A stretch of DNA of 64,000 nt, taken from JBCCSZ01 sp039821145 (lineage in GTDB: Bacteria; Bacteroidota; Bacteroidia; Chitinophagales; Saprospiraceae). The notes below the pieces were generated by a model. It did not search any database. It was not told the DNA's origin and was given only the letters and a program-made list of their open reading frames with translations. The translations under genes were made by a program, and so were the position numbers. Within the stretch, counting starts at the first letter, position 1. The number at the start of each line of letters is the position of its first letter. The DNA is taken from positions 1 through 64,000 of the forward strand of contig JBCBOS010000005.1 in NCBI GenBank assembly GCA_039821145.1, written 5' to 3'. Shown piece after piece: positions 40,183-50,346 of this stretch.

Positions 40183-43100
40183 TCAGTAATTGTCCGACCT
40201 TCTCAACTGACTCTTGTTGTCCAGCAACACAAGCAATCGCGCAAACAGATGACGACCACCATAATTGAACTGAGGGGATCGACGCGAATAAATGAACCGT
40301 CCACCAGACTGAAAAGCAGGATCAGATTCTTCTGGATAAATGTCAAATAAATTGTTGGCGCCAACAGTGATGTTCCACATCCGATTGGGTTTGTAGGTAA
40401 GACTCATGTCCGTGATGAGCCGCCCGCTGTAACTGTAATCCTCCGGTGTATTCGGATCTTCGATATTGGTGGCCTCCTCTGTCGATCCAAAAAAGGTATT
40501 CCGCACATAAAAGGTAAAGTTCTTCATCTCGACGCTGTTGCCCAATGTGATTTTGGTACGAGGCACCGCCTTTTCGAGATATTGACGGCTGGTGACATCA
40601 AAAAAGACAGAATCTAGATTGGCTTCACTCAATGTTTCGGAGGAGTTGACTTTTACATCTCCATTTTCGCCCCTCACCGCTCTTGTCCTGGAAAAGGTAG
40701 CAGCCAAGTCGGTAGTAATGATCCGGTTGTCATCCAGGCGCCACCGATGGGTTGCCACAATGTCCAAACCGCTTGACTTCGTATCAATTGCATTGGCAAA
40801 AAAGGTAGCGCGGGTGGCACCGAAATCAGAGAATATTTCCTGGAGTGCAGGGTCTGCTCCTGGTGCAAAAGACCCTGTCAGGACAACGCGATCTCGAATG
40901 TTGATCCAATACGCATCCACTGTCAACTTGAGGCTGAGTTCTTTGACGGTTGAACTAAAACCAAGACTGTAGTTTCGAGAGCGCTCCTGCTTGAGACTTG
41001 GAATGCCCAACAAGCGAGCAGCCGTAGACGTATTGCTGAACACACCTTCTTCTTCGGCAACTGTCCTTCCACCTTGGGTGGTAAAAATCGTCCTGGTCCG
41101 ACTGAAGTTGATCTGATGCAAAGATGGCGCACGGAAACCTGTGCTGTGCGCCGCCCTGATGGCAAAACCTGTGCTGAGTTTGTAACGGGAGGCCAATTTG
41201 TAGTTGAAGGTTGATCCAAAGTCGCTGTAGTTTTCAAATCGGACTGCGGTTGACAGCAACCAATCTGGGCTGAATTCCCAGTCTGCACCAGAGAACAAAG
41301 ACATGCTGGACCGTCGGGCATCTACAGAATTTTGTGGCAAAAAACCAGCAAAGCATTGCGCACCTTGGGGCCTCGTTCTGTTTAGTGGATCATGTACCAA
41401 TTCCCCATCGGCTGTATTGGCATTCACCAGTTCTCCATCGATGTCGTAATTGCCATAAGACTCTTCTGATCCAGCATTGATCTGGTATCGCTCAAACCGA
41501 TACTCCATTCCGAATTCTACTGTCACACCCTCCATTTGACCCATCTCGAAAAAACGCGATAGATTGAGGTTGCCCGTATTTTGCTGAAAGGAATGGCCAC
41601 CAGAGTTGAAGGAATTGGGCGAGCCACCTTCCAAAGTTGCATTGGCCGTTTCGTCGACGAGAAATGTGAAGTCGTTTTTTCCAAAGGTGTTGCTCAAGTC
41701 CGCATCCCAATCGGCCACTTTTCCCCGTAGGCCAAAGGCAAATGACTTGTCTCCAATTTGGGATCGAAGGCTGGGAGTAAACCCATTTGGATACAAAGGC
41801 GTATACGTCCTGGCCTCATTAGGCAGCCGCTGGAAACAGTCGGATCGTCCTTCTCTGAAACTGATGCCCCCGAAGCTGTACAGCTCCACCTCATCATTGA
41901 GAGGCAAAAGAAAATTTCCAAAAAACTTTCCCCCTCGAAGTGCCGACTGCCCCACACGCATGTTGTAGTCTTCCCGACTTTGCCCACGTGCAGCCAACTC
42001 TTCATCCGTCGCATCCATTGCCAATAAGTTGTACAAAGAATCCATCGTAGGGGCACTGGTAAGAAGTGCTTTTGTCTCAGGAGAAAAATGCAAAACCTGC
42101 TCCGAAAAATCCTGAATATTGGACAAGTTCATGTCCTCCATTTGCAAGCCACTATCCCCTTCGAGTACGGCTCTTTCAATGGCATTGAAGCGATTGAAAA
42201 TGTCTCCGCCAAATTCCTGCATTCGGTTGGTCCACCCCCTGAATTCGAGGGCGCCAGTCAGATTGAGAAAACCCCGATCCTCAGCTCCCAAGGGCATGCC
42301 GTAGTTGGCACTCAACTCTACCGTTTCTCCATCCACATTCTTTTCGGGACTCGCAGCACGAGTGAAATTGCCTCCCGTATGCACCATGACTTGCAACTCG
42401 TCCGTCGCTTCTCGCATCTTTAAGTTGATCACACCAGCGATGGCATCAGAACCATACTGTGCAGCAGCCCCATCTCGCAAGATCTCGATCGATTCAATGG
42501 CAGCCATGGGCAAGGCATTCAAGTCCGTTCCCACATTGCCTCTTCCAAAGGTTCCATTGACGTTGACCAGAGAGGTGGTATGACGCCGTTTTTTGTTAAG
42601 CAAAACCAAAACCTGATCGGGGCCCAAGCCTCGCAGAGAAGCCGGATCAATGTGGTCGGTTCCATCGGAAATCATTTGGGTATTGGACGTAAAGGAAGGG
42701 GCCATGTGATGCAAGAGCTGATTGAGCGAAATTTGCGGGGCACTCGTTTTCAACTCATCAAGTTTGAATAGATCAACCGGGGCGGGAGCATCTGTCCCAA
42801 TCCGGCCCTTGTCACCAACTGATCCGATGACGACGACGGCTTCCAAGAAATCTTCCACCAAAATGAAGTCAATGGTCAAGGTGGTGTCCTTGAGCAGGAC
42901 AATGCTGTTTTTTCTCCTGGCCTCGTATCCGACATAGCTGGCCTCCAAGTCAACAATTCCGGGAGGAATCTCCAAAGAGTAATAGCCGTTTTCATCCGTT
43001 GTGGTTCCAGTAAGACTTTGCTCTGGCAAGGAAATCGTTGCACCGATCAAGGGCAATTTATCTTTTGAAATGACCTGACCGCGAACAGTTGCTTTTTGTG

Positions 43101-43185
43101 CTTTGGTGGGCGATGAACAAACAACCAATAGCAGCAGCAATAGGAAAGATCTTATGGTTTGATGGTAATTTTTCTTCTTCATCAT
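40183..43185 (-). CDS. Large TonB-dependent receptor
   Basis: The 1000-aa outer-membrane receptor has a signal peptide (to about residue 29) and a carboxypeptidase-like domain (about 30-115, with LIGATISLPEQSLTGTTTDE). A plug (about 130-265) shows HIDPASLRGLGPDQVLVLLN and IESIEILRDGAAAQYGSDAI, followed by a long beta-barrel ending near the C-terminus. The DGAAAQYGSDAIAGVIN box is typical of receptors for iron complexes and other small ligands. It is third in a minus-strand run with the caspase-TPR and FGE-like genes (42 bp after the latter), an unusual companion set. The ligand is unknown. Confidence 0.9.
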   Translation of the reverse strand: MMKKKNYHQTIRSFLLLLLLVVCSSPTKAQKATVRGQVISKDKLPLIGATISLPEQSLTGTTTDENGYYSLEIPPGIVDLEASYVGYEARRKNSIVLLKDTTLTIDFILVEDFLEAVVVIGSVGDKGRIGTDAPAPVDLFKLDELKTSAPQISLNQLLHHMAPSFTSNTQMISDGTDHIDPASLRGLGPDQVLVLLNKKRRHTTSLVNVNGTFGRGNVGTDLNALPMAAIESIEILRDGAAAQYGSDAIAGVINLKMREATDELQVMVHTGGNFTRAASPEKNVDGETVELSANYGMPLGAEDRGFLNLTGALEFRGWTNRMQEFGGDIFNRFNAIERAVLEGDSGLQMEDMNLSNIQDFSEQVLHFSPETKALLTSAPTMDSLYNLLAMDATDEELAARGQSREDYNMRVGQSALRGGKFFGNFLLPLNDEVELYSFGGISFREGRSDCFQRLPNEARTYTPLYPNGFTPSLRSQIGDKSFAFGLRGKVADWDADLSNTFGKNDFTFLVDETANATLEGGSPNSFNSGGHSFQQNTGNLNLSRFFEMGQMEGVTVEFGMEYRFERYQINAGSEESYGNYDIDGELVNANTADGELVHDPLNRTRPQGAQCFAGFLPQNSVDARRSSMSLFSGADWEFSPDWLLSTAVRFENYSDFGSTFNYKLASRYKLSTGFAIRAAHSTGFRAPSLHQINFSRTRTIFTTQGGRTVAEEEGVFSNTSTAARLLGIPSLKQERSRNYSLGFSSTVKELSLKLTVDAYWINIRDRVVLTGSFAPGADPALQEIFSDFGATRATFFANAIDTKSSGLDIVATHRWRLDDNRIITTDLAATFSRTRAVRGENGDVKVNSSETLSEANLDSVFFDVTSRQYLEKAVPRTKITLGNSVEMKNFTFYVRNTFFGSTEEATNIEDPNTPEDYSYSGRLITDMSLTYKPNRMWNITVGANNLFDIYPEESDPAFQSGGRFIYSRRSPQFNYGGRHLFARLLVLLDNKSQLRRSDNY

Positions 43186-43227
43186 ATAAATTTTGGTATG
43201 GGTAAAGCGATTTTTTTTGACAATTTT

Positions 43228-44910
43228 TCATTCTCGGACCAAGCGAAATCCAATGCTTCGTCCTTTCTTTCGGTCTTCTTCTTCTCGGGACACATTCACC
43301 AAGGTGACACTGGAATCTGTCCAATGGCATTCCTGTCGAGAACTGATGAAGGAGCAACCAATGGCGACATACTTTCCGTAAGAATCGCGGGAGAATTTCT
43401 TTTCCCATTGCACGTACTCCCACACCCCACCCGACATATCGTAGAGTTCAAAATCATTGGCATCCAAACGCCGACCAACGGGAAGCTGCCCCCTGGAATT
43501 TTCTTTGTACCAACCAACATTTCCCAATTCATCACTCCCAGAAAATGAATGCGGACACCGACGCCCCTCCCAAGCTGCATACAACCATTCCGAAAACCAG
43601 GGCAGGCGATAGTTGTCTCCAGACGCTTGATTCAATTTGCGGATGAATTGCTGAACCTCAGCTACGCTTACTTGTATGATGGGACAGTCACCACAGTAGC
43701 CGTCCAGTATCCGATCTGGCAAGTACCCCATCACTGCTTTCCACAGAGCTTGGGTGACTTCTCCCTTACTCATTTCAAAACCAGCAATGTCTTTTTTTCT
43801 TCGATCAAAGGTGAATACACCTTCTTCGATCAATTCAAAGGTTGGCAACAAACATCCACTGAGAAAAGTCTCTCCTGTCAGATCGGGACAGACATCCAAA
43901 TAATCCGGGACCTTGTCTTCGTCTCGATCCGGACAGCCAAAAGCATCCACACTGCCCGCCTCAAACTTGCACTTGTCGTATCTGTTCTCTACCCCGTCGT
44001 CATCCGAATCACAACAACCTCGACTCGATACATTTTTGCAATGAAACGGCGTATTGGGACATTGGTCCTCTCCCCGCCATTCTGTAATCCCATCTCGATC
44101 TCGGTCGATGCAACCATTGGCATTCACAGGAACACCCAAAGGAGTATTGGGACACAAATCCATTTTGTTGGCCACCTCATCTCTGTCATCATCCTGACAA
44201 CCTTCCCGGTTTACATGTACACCCAGTGGGGTATTGGGACAGCGATCTCTGCTATCAATTTCTGTCACTCCATCCTGGTCATTATCTTGGCAGCCAACAT
44301 TGTTGACCAGGGTGCCAGGAGATGTCTGACGACATTGGTCCAAACTGTCTCTGATGCCATCGCCATCATCATCCGGGCAGCCCTCTTTGTTGACCCTGGT
44401 ACCAAAGGGCGTGTGGGGACAGATGTCATTCCAGTCCAATACCTCATCTCTGTCCTTGTCCGGACAGCCCAGGGTCGAACGAATGCCAGTTCCCCATCTC
44501 CGAGGGCAACGATCCCGAGAAGAAGGAATGCCGTCATTGTCGGGGTCAGTATCCTGTTGAAGGAGAGGAGAAACAGCATCAGGCGCCTTTTCCACCATCC
44601 CCCTCAATCTCTCCAACTCTGCTTCGATGATTTCTCTCAAATTGTTGACAGCCTGAATGCTGGAATCAGTAGACGACAAGCATTCCGATGGGCAGGCCAG
44701 GCAGATTTTGACTTTCACAGAAGCTGTGACCAAAAAAGAGGTATCGTTTGTCTCGACATATTCATCGTAAATGTCCCTGACGGTGTTGTGACAAACAGTC
44801 CAACAATTTCTCTCTTCCTCCATGATCTCTTGACAGGGTTGAGCCTGTAGAGAAATCCAAGCAAATAGCTGAATGACCATCACCAGAACTGCAAGTTTAT
44901 TGGGATTCAT
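43228..44910 (-). CDS. Secreted thrombospondin type-3 repeat protein with FGE-sulfatase (SUMF1-like) domain
   Basis: The 560-aa protein has a signal peptide (to about residue 23, ISLQAQ) and a Cys-rich helical N-part. About eight calcium-type thrombospondin-3 repeats follow (about 120-350, pattern DxDxDGxxDxxDxCP, for example DDDGDGIRDSLDQC). The C-terminal FGE/SUMF1-like domain (about 360-560) shows FEMSKGEVTQALW, YRLPWFSEWLYA, LYDMSGGVWEYV and GFRLVRE. The usual GNVWEW is GGVWEY and the CRxxxR block is altered, so formylglycine formation is unlikely. Such domains often serve as C-lectin-like binding modules. I chose ATG 44910, which lies 14 bp inside the upstream caspase gene end. Confidence 0.85.
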   Translation of the reverse strand: MNPNKLAVLVMVIQLFAWISLQAQPCQEIMEEERNCWTVCHNTVRDIYDEYVETNDTSFLVTASVKVKICLACPSECLSSTDSSIQAVNNLREIIEAELERLRGMVEKAPDAVSPLLQQDTDPDNDGIPSSRDRCPRRWGTGIRSTLGCPDKDRDEVLDWNDICPHTPFGTRVNKEGCPDDDGDGIRDSLDQCRQTSPGTLVNNVGCQDNDQDGVTEIDSRDRCPNTPLGVHVNREGCQDDDRDEVANKMDLCPNTPLGVPVNANGCIDRDRDGITEWRGEDQCPNTPFHCKNVSSRGCCDSDDDGVENRYDKCKFEAGSVDAFGCPDRDEDKVPDYLDVCPDLTGETFLSGCLLPTFELIEEGVFTFDRRKKDIAGFEMSKGEVTQALWKAVMGYLPDRILDGYCGDCPIIQVSVAEVQQFIRKLNQASGDNYRLPWFSEWLYAAWEGRRCPHSFSGSDELGNVGWYKENSRGQLPVGRRLDANDFELYDMSGGVWEYVQWEKKFSRDSYGKYVAIGCSFISSRQECHWTDSSVTLVNVSREEEDRKKGRSIGFRLVRE

Positions 44911-47146
44911 TGGTGAAATATTTTTCGTACTTTTTGATGTTTTTGTTCTCTGGATCAAGCAGTCGAATCTTGGCCACAACCGACCTCACAGAGTCGATGG
45001 CCTCCAATTGCTCATAGATGTCGCTGATGTCGAGAAGCGTTTCTATGTAACTCTTTTGATCCAACAACTGCAGTTCTTCCCTCAATGCCAAGGTATCGGG
45101 ATGTATCTTGATGGCTTTGATCAATGTTCGCTTCAATTCCCCATAATGTTCCAGCCCTCTCATTGGATCAATGATCTTCAAGTAGGTTCCCAGCATGCCC
45201 CGAAGTTGACCGAGTCGTTGACTGGCTTCCGCTGTAAATCTCCCTTCGGGAAACCGACCAATAAAAGACTCATAGCCCCCAATGGTATTGACTTGTTTGG
45301 CAGTATGGAAGGCGCGATACTCTTTGACAAAAGGCATACAAAAAAAGGCAGCAACTGACAAGAAGGAACTCAGCATCAGGAGCAGGACAAGTCTCCGTCC
45401 GGATGATCTCACCAGCTGCATTGCCTTCGAAAAAACTCTATCCTTGATCCATTTGCTTGCCTTCTCTTTGTCCTGCATCAGACCATGCAGTGGAGAAGGA
45501 ATGTCTTTGGATGGCTCCTCCTTGTCTTTGACAGAAACGGAAAGAATCTTCCTCCCTTCTCTGCCCAATGGATCAACCGCATCGGGATCGAGTTGATGGA
45601 GACGTTGGTTGGCCTCCGCCGCATGCAGTCCCTTGGGGTGTTTGTCCAAGTACTTGTGATATAGTACAATCGTATCAATCCGTTTGGCCCGCGCCCAATC
45701 TTCTTGCTCTTCCAGAACGGACAGTCGTTCCAATGCCTTGTTGCGGAGGTCGGCAAATCGATTGTCCTTGTTGGCCAGGTATCGTGAATAATCGCGTTTG
45801 CTGCTACAGGCTTTCAATGCTTGCTCGTACGTCAGCCTCGACTTGAGTTTCTTTGCAGCAGCCGAGTAAATGCTATTTGGATATTTTTTCAGGAAGCGAT
45901 GGATGACGGCAATGGAAGGAGATGCCTGTATGCTGTCCCACTCTTCCTTTTCTTTTTTGTCTTGAAAAAACTGCAACTTATCCTTTGCCTCTTCTATGTG
46001 TTCTCCATCGGGATGTTGCCGAATGAATTTTTGGTAGGCAAAAAATGTATCGAGGGCTTTGGCTTCTCCCCAATCATTTTCCTCCTGAATTCTGGCAATG
46101 GCTTTTTTGGCTTTGTCAGTGAACGTGCTGGCCGGAAACTCTTCGCAAAAAGTTTTCCATGCTTCTAGCTCGTTCAACTGTTTGGCCTTGCCCCAGGCAG
46201 CCTCCTCTCGCGCTCGCTGCAACGCTTTCATTTTATGTTCCGCCTCCTTCCTCAGTGGGCTCTCCGGAAATTCATCAATGAATTTTTGATAGGCCTCAAT
46301 CGTATTCTGGGCCAAGGCGTTTTGAAAGATTCCCTTGTCCTGGTTTTTGGGAAAAAATATGAACTGCCCCCCATCGTGCCCCGTCTGAAACAAAGGGGCA
46401 ATGGCCGCTTGCTGTGCGTGATTAAAAGCCACTTCTTCTGTCACCTGCAAAGCCAGTTTTTGGACGGGCAAAGGCTTTCGATTCCCTTGAAGTTGTTTGA
46501 GGATATTGGCGGTAAATGGGCTGTTACCCCCCGGCTCTCCGTCGTCTACCATTTCCTTTCCACTGGAAAAGACAAATCTGGATTTGTATCGATCCCAATT
46601 CTCGATGGCCCCTCGTACATTTCGGGTTCCCTTCACCAACAGAGACCCACTGAAACAACTGTCGCTGATGATGAGTATGTGCTTGAACGGCATCACCCGA
46701 ACACATCCCCAAATGCTGTGACTAGATATGAAAGAATGCGGAGCGTTCACCCGCCCATCTACCGGAATCCAATAGCCTGTATCTGTTCGTTTGTCCAAAT
46801 AGCCATGGCCAGAAAAGTAGATCAACAAACGATCGTTTTTGGTAAAAATAGCATCATCGTAAAAATGTCGGATGCTCGAATAAATGTTGTCTTGGGTAGC
46901 CTCTTCGTTCAACAAAAGCTTGGTGTGAAGACTTTGCTCAAAGTGGTATTTTTCAAAGAGCAATTCTGCAACACACTCGATGTCACGGGCGGCATTGTTC
47001 AAATCCGTAAAGTTGTTGTACCGATTGATGCCGATCCCAAGAAAATAGCTTCGTCCTCCCGCACTGGGATTGTTTTGCACAGCAGGAGGGTCGAAAAAGC
47101 CAGCAGCCTTTTGCGTTTTTTTTCGATCCATAACAGTCGTCTCCAT
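44897..47146 (-). CDS. Caspase-family protein with TPR-like repeats and a membrane helix
   Basis: About 749 aa from ATG 47146 (ATG 47131 also possible; the frame runs open to a TTG at 47218). The N-terminal caspase p20-like domain (about 25-260) has catalytic His114 in YFSGHGYLD and Cys164 in IISDSCFSGS. A run of about seven helical repeats follows (about 270-540), each like AYQKFIDEFPESP...A...L, resembling the TPR/Sel1-like helices of YfgC/BamD-type proteins. One membrane helix (LVLLLMLSSFLSVAAFFCMPF, about residue 600) precedes a further repeat-containing tail. The protease is probably cytoplasmic and anchored, with a periplasmic tail. The end overlaps the next gene. Confidence 0.87.
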   Translation of the reverse strand: METTVMDRKKTQKAAGFFDPPAVQNNPSAGGRSYFLGIGINRYNNFTDLNNAARDIECVAELLFEKYHFEQSLHTKLLLNEEATQDNIYSSIRHFYDDAIFTKNDRLLIYFSGHGYLDKRTDTGYWIPVDGRVNAPHSFISSHSIWGCVRVMPFKHILIISDSCFSGSLLVKGTRNVRGAIENWDRYKSRFVFSSGKEMVDDGEPGGNSPFTANILKQLQGNRKPLPVQKLALQVTEEVAFNHAQQAAIAPLFQTGHDGGQFIFFPKNQDKGIFQNALAQNTIEAYQKFIDEFPESPLRKEAEHKMKALQRAREEAAWGKAKQLNELEAWKTFCEEFPASTFTDKAKKAIARIQEENDWGEAKALDTFFAYQKFIRQHPDGEHIEEAKDKLQFFQDKKEKEEWDSIQASPSIAVIHRFLKKYPNSIYSAAAKKLKSRLTYEQALKACSSKRDYSRYLANKDNRFADLRNKALERLSVLEEQEDWARAKRIDTIVLYHKYLDKHPKGLHAAEANQRLHQLDPDAVDPLGREGRKILSVSVKDKEEPSKDIPSPLHGLMQDKEKASKWIKDRVFSKAMQLVRSSGRRLVLLLMLSSFLSVAAFFCMPFVKEYRAFHTAKQVNTIGGYESFIGRFPEGRFTAEASQRLGQLRGMLGTYLKIIDPMRGLEHYGELKRTLIKAIKIHPDTLALREELQLLDQKSYIETLLDISDIYEQLEAIDSVRSVVAKIRLLDPENKNIKKYEKYFTNESQ

Positions 47147-47640
47147 TTGAAGTTGCCAAAGCAATGTCTGGATCGTGGGTGATGTTTGGTCACCTGATCG
47201 CAGACTGCCTTTTCGCAACAGTTCATCGTTTCAGCCGGGCCGGGAATCGCCTCAACTGTATTGGCTATGCTTGTGAATAGCCGAAAGGTGTGCCCACTGA
47301 CGGTCCATCAGACCAATGTGTGGCGGTAGAAGTCATCGGATGGGATGTTGTACTCAACGCCAGAGAACCTTCTGGCGGTAGGCTGTTCATTGAACAGTCT
47401 CACTGGCTCATCTGTACCAGCTTTCATTCTGCTCTTCCAGTTCGTTTGTTTCATTCATTGCATCAACTCATACTGCCATCACCGGGACAATGGCTCTTCA
47501 ATTGTGTGGCATTTGTTGAGTTTAATGATAACAACAATTTGTCGACTTCTGGTCAAATGCTTGGTCAAGTACCGAATTGGTTTAGTAAAGGTCGGGTTTC
47601 ATTTGGTAAATAGCTGGATGGATTGTTCGCATCCGAAGCA
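47147..47640. other. Intergenic region between the LytTR regulator and caspase-TPR genes
   Basis: About 490 bp without a supported gene. Short frames on both strands look random. It must hold either a promoter for the caspase operon or the trailer of the kinase-regulator operon. No clear terminator hairpin with a T-run was found on the minus strand, so read-through from the regulator is possible. Confidence 0.4.
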
Positions 47641-48342
47641 TCAAAAACTGCTTCCCAGCTTCCGCAAAAAATCGTTCAACCGCAGCTTGGAGACAACCAA
47701 CCGCTTGCCATCATTCATCACTACATAGCCGCCGTCGGAACGATGAAAGGCCTCCACATAGTCCAGGTTCACCACTGCCGATCTCGATATTCGATGAAAC
47801 AAATCCTTGGGCAGCATGCTCTCGACCGACTTGAGGGTTTTCACCGCCAAAATGGGCCGACTCTTTTCTGTCAGATGGATGAATGTGTTGACATTGTCAG
47901 CGATGCAATACATGATCTTCCGAGTGTGCAACACGATCTGATTGTTGCCGTCCGGGATGAGAATGCGACTGATCCTGCTGGAGGTTTTGATGCGCTCCGC
48001 CGCCCGCTCGACCGCTTGTTTGAGCTCCGCAGGTCGAATGGGCTTGAGAATGTAGTCCACCGCGCTGTGGCGAATGGCTTCAATGGTATACTCGTCGTGA
48101 GCCGTGGTGAAGATCACTTCGAACGGTATCTGCAGCACCCGATTGAGCACATCGAAGCCGGAAGTCGACCCCAGATCAATGTCGAGAAATACCAATTGGG
48201 GACTTTTGTCTCGAATGGCCCGAATGGCACTTTCTCCGGTTTGGCACTTGGCGATGATCTCCACTTCGGGACAATTTTTCTGAAGCTTGAGGACCAAATT
48301 TTCCATGCCCTCTTCTTCGTCTTCAACAATGATTGATCTCAT
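47641..48342 (-). CDS. LytTR-family response regulator
   Basis: The 233-aa regulator has a receiver domain (residues 1-115) with the acidic cluster VEDEEEG, phospho-acceptor Asp in LVFLDIDLG, Thr in FTTAHDEY and Lys in YILKPI. A C-terminal LytTR DNA-binding domain follows (about 130-230), with DLFHRISRSAVVNLDYVEA. It starts 3 bp after the stop of the sensor kinase, so the two are a pair. The obvious target is the caspase operon downstream, but no operator can be pointed to. Confidence 0.93.
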   Translation of the reverse strand: MRSIIVEDEEEGMENLVLKLQKNCPEVEIIAKCQTGESAIRAIRDKSPQLVFLDIDLGSTSGFDVLNRVLQIPFEVIFTTAHDEYTIEAIRHSAVDYILKPIRPAELKQAVERAAERIKTSSRISRILIPDGNNQIVLHTRKIMYCIADNVNTFIHLTEKSRPILAVKTLKSVESMLPKDLFHRISRSAVVNLDYVEAFHRSDGGYVVMNDGKRLVVSKLRLNDFLRKLGSSF

Positions 48343-48345
48343 GGT

Positions 48346-50346
48346 TTATGCTTTATTGGATTGGTGGGTAATGGGGATTTTGAGAACGACCCTGGTTCCG
48401 CTGGCCACTCCGGCTGGATCGTACAAATCAATGATCTGGATGCTGCTTCCTTCCATTTGCTGGGCAGAATCAATGCGTTCCTGGGTGATGTGGATGCCGT
48501 AGGAAACATGCTCCAATATCGATTCCTGCCTCAATGCCCTGGCCTTGTTGCGCCCGACACCATCGTCCTCAATGTGGCATTCCAGCAGGTTGTGGTCCAA
48601 CTGTGCAATGGAGATGAGCAGCTTTCCTGGCGAGTGTTTGTTTTGAATCCCATGGATGATGGCATTCTCAATGAAAGGCTGGAGGAGCATGGGAGGGACC
48701 ATGATTTTTTTTTGGTCCAAATACTCCCCTACTTTCAGCTCGTACGTCAGCTTGTTTTTCATCCGCAATTTTTCCAAAGACAAATAGTACCCAATGGTCT
48801 CCAACTCCACCTGCAGACTGATCCACTTCTTTTTGGAATTGGCCAAGACCAAGCGGCATAGCCGACTGAAGTCGATGATGTACTCTGAGGCTTCCTCGTT
48901 TCGATTTTGGTTGACCAAGGAGTCGATGGCATTCAGGCTGTTGGAAATGAAGTGTGGATTCATCTGCGATCGCAAGGCCTCCATTCGCGTTCGCAGCAAT
49001 TCCATCCGCGTCCGCAGCAATTTGATTTTCGAGCGTTGACCAGTCACAAAAAAAATTGTCAATAAAATAAAAATCACCAAAAGTCCACCGAGCAAAATTT
49101 GTCGTCTTTCGCGCTTGGCCTCTTCTCGTTGAAACTGTTCCATGACCCAGGCAGCATGCTTTAGAATGTGGCTTGTCGTATCGGAAATGTTCTGGTAGGC
49201 ATCTGTGGTTTCCGTAAAAATCTGTGTACAAATGTCCTCCTCCAATTCGGGACAAATTTTACTCAATTCCGTAGCAACCATTTTCAAATACTCTGTGTTT
49301 TTCTCTGCCACTCCGATGGAAAGTACCCGCTGGTACAAGAGCGCCGCCGAATCGTAGTACACCTTCTTTTCCCGGTAAATGGCCAAGTTGTGGTAATTGG
49401 CTCCGTACTGAAAGTAAATCTCCGCGCTGTTCTCCGGTTGGAGCGACAAGGCTTTGTTCAACCACAAATTACTGATCTCCAACCACTTGGTCTCCTTTGT
49501 GTCCTTGAAGCGGTTGGCCTGGAAAGTGGCATAATTCAAATAGGCCTCTGACAATCGCTCCGTCTGCCCCAACTCCTGATACATCGCAAAAGCTTTTTGA
49601 AAAATGGAATCAGACTTCTGTACCTCATCACGCATGTCGTATACGATGGCATAATTCATCAGCAAACGAGCAAGCAAATAAGGAGTTGACAGTTGCGTGT
49701 AACAGCGATGGCTTTTGTCAAAATAGGCCAGTACCGTATCAATTCTTCTCGAAGTATACAATTCTATATTGCCTTGTACCCTGTAGATGTTGCCCCATTC
49801 TTCGGGCTGTGCCTGGTCGTCTAATTTCTGTTCTTGCAGCACTTGGATGGCCACCTCGTTGTAGGATTTCCCAGTGGATTCTTCGTACAAATTGTAGTGG
49901 ACAAAGGCCAGCAAATTCAGACTGCGAACCAACCAAATGTGGGCCTGCTTTTTCTGAAAAATTTCCTTGCAAATGTTGAGGTCAACGGCAGCCGATCGCA
50001 AGGCAACGCTTTCCGGTTGCTGCTCATTGACCACCCACGATTGCCAGTACAGGGCCTTTGCATATTCAAATGTATGATCCGTTTTTCGCAACAATCGTTC
50101 GACCCGACTTGCCAACGCAGCTGTCAAGGAAGGATGATTTTCACAGAATTGTCGACATTTTTCGAGCAAGTAATTGGCCTCTGCCACCACATCCCTGTGG
50201 GACTCGGCCTGCAAACGAATGCTATCGGGAATTTGGTTGAATTCCAAGGAAGTATCCACCAACCTCGCCTTTGCACTCTTTCTGACGCAATGGGAAGCGA
50301 CCAAAAGGATGGCCAAACAAACGAGTAAGACTTTGTTAGCATTCAT
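48346..50346 (-). CDS. LytS/YehU-type sensor kinase with N-terminal TPR region
   Basis: The 666-aa sensor has an N-terminal signal/lipoprotein-like segment (LLVCLAILLVASHC, Cys20) and a helical TPR region (about 40-400, probably periplasmic). One membrane helix (LLGGLLVIFILLTIFFVTG, about 427-445) and a short coiled coil follow. The His_kinase/HATPase pair carries the phospho-His in RSQMNPHFISNSLNAID, the N-box PFIENAIIHGI and the G-box DDGVGRN. This architecture is common in Bacteroidota as partner of LytTR regulators. The start overlaps the upstream small gene by 11 bp. Confidence 0.92.
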   Translation of the reverse strand: MNANKVLLVCLAILLVASHCVRKSAKARLVDTSLEFNQIPDSIRLQAESHRDVVAEANYLLEKCRQFCENHPSLTAALASRVERLLRKTDHTFEYAKALYWQSWVVNEQQPESVALRSAAVDLNICKEIFQKKQAHIWLVRSLNLLAFVHYNLYEESTGKSYNEVAIQVLQEQKLDDQAQPEEWGNIYRVQGNIELYTSRRIDTVLAYFDKSHRCYTQLSTPYLLARLLMNYAIVYDMRDEVQKSDSIFQKAFAMYQELGQTERLSEAYLNYATFQANRFKDTKETKWLEISNLWLNKALSLQPENSAEIYFQYGANYHNLAIYREKKVYYDSAALLYQRVLSIGVAEKNTEYLKMVATELSKICPELEEDICTQIFTETTDAYQNISDTTSHILKHAAWVMEQFQREEAKRERRQILLGGLLVIFILLTIFFVTGQRSKIKLLRTRMELLRTRMEALRSQMNPHFISNSLNAIDSLVNQNRNEEASEYIIDFSRLCRLVLANSKKKWISLQVELETIGYYLSLEKLRMKNKLTYELKVGEYLDQKKIMVPPMLLQPFIENAIIHGIQNKHSPGKLLISIAQLDHNLLECHIEDDGVGRNKARALRQESILEHVSYGIHITQERIDSAQQMEGSSIQIIDLYDPAGVASGTRVVLKIPITHQSNKA

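Noticed and set aside
43549..44850. A 433-codon plus-strand frame opposite the TSP3/FGE gene
   Set aside because: It mirrors the Asp/Cys-rich calcium repeats in antisense (Ile/Ser/Thr-rich) and overlaps a gene with strong domain evidence.
43228..44910. Assignment as a functional formylglycine-generating enzyme
   Set aside because: The GNVWEW and Cys-containing substrate motifs are altered and no sulfatase gene is nearby; only the fold is claimed.
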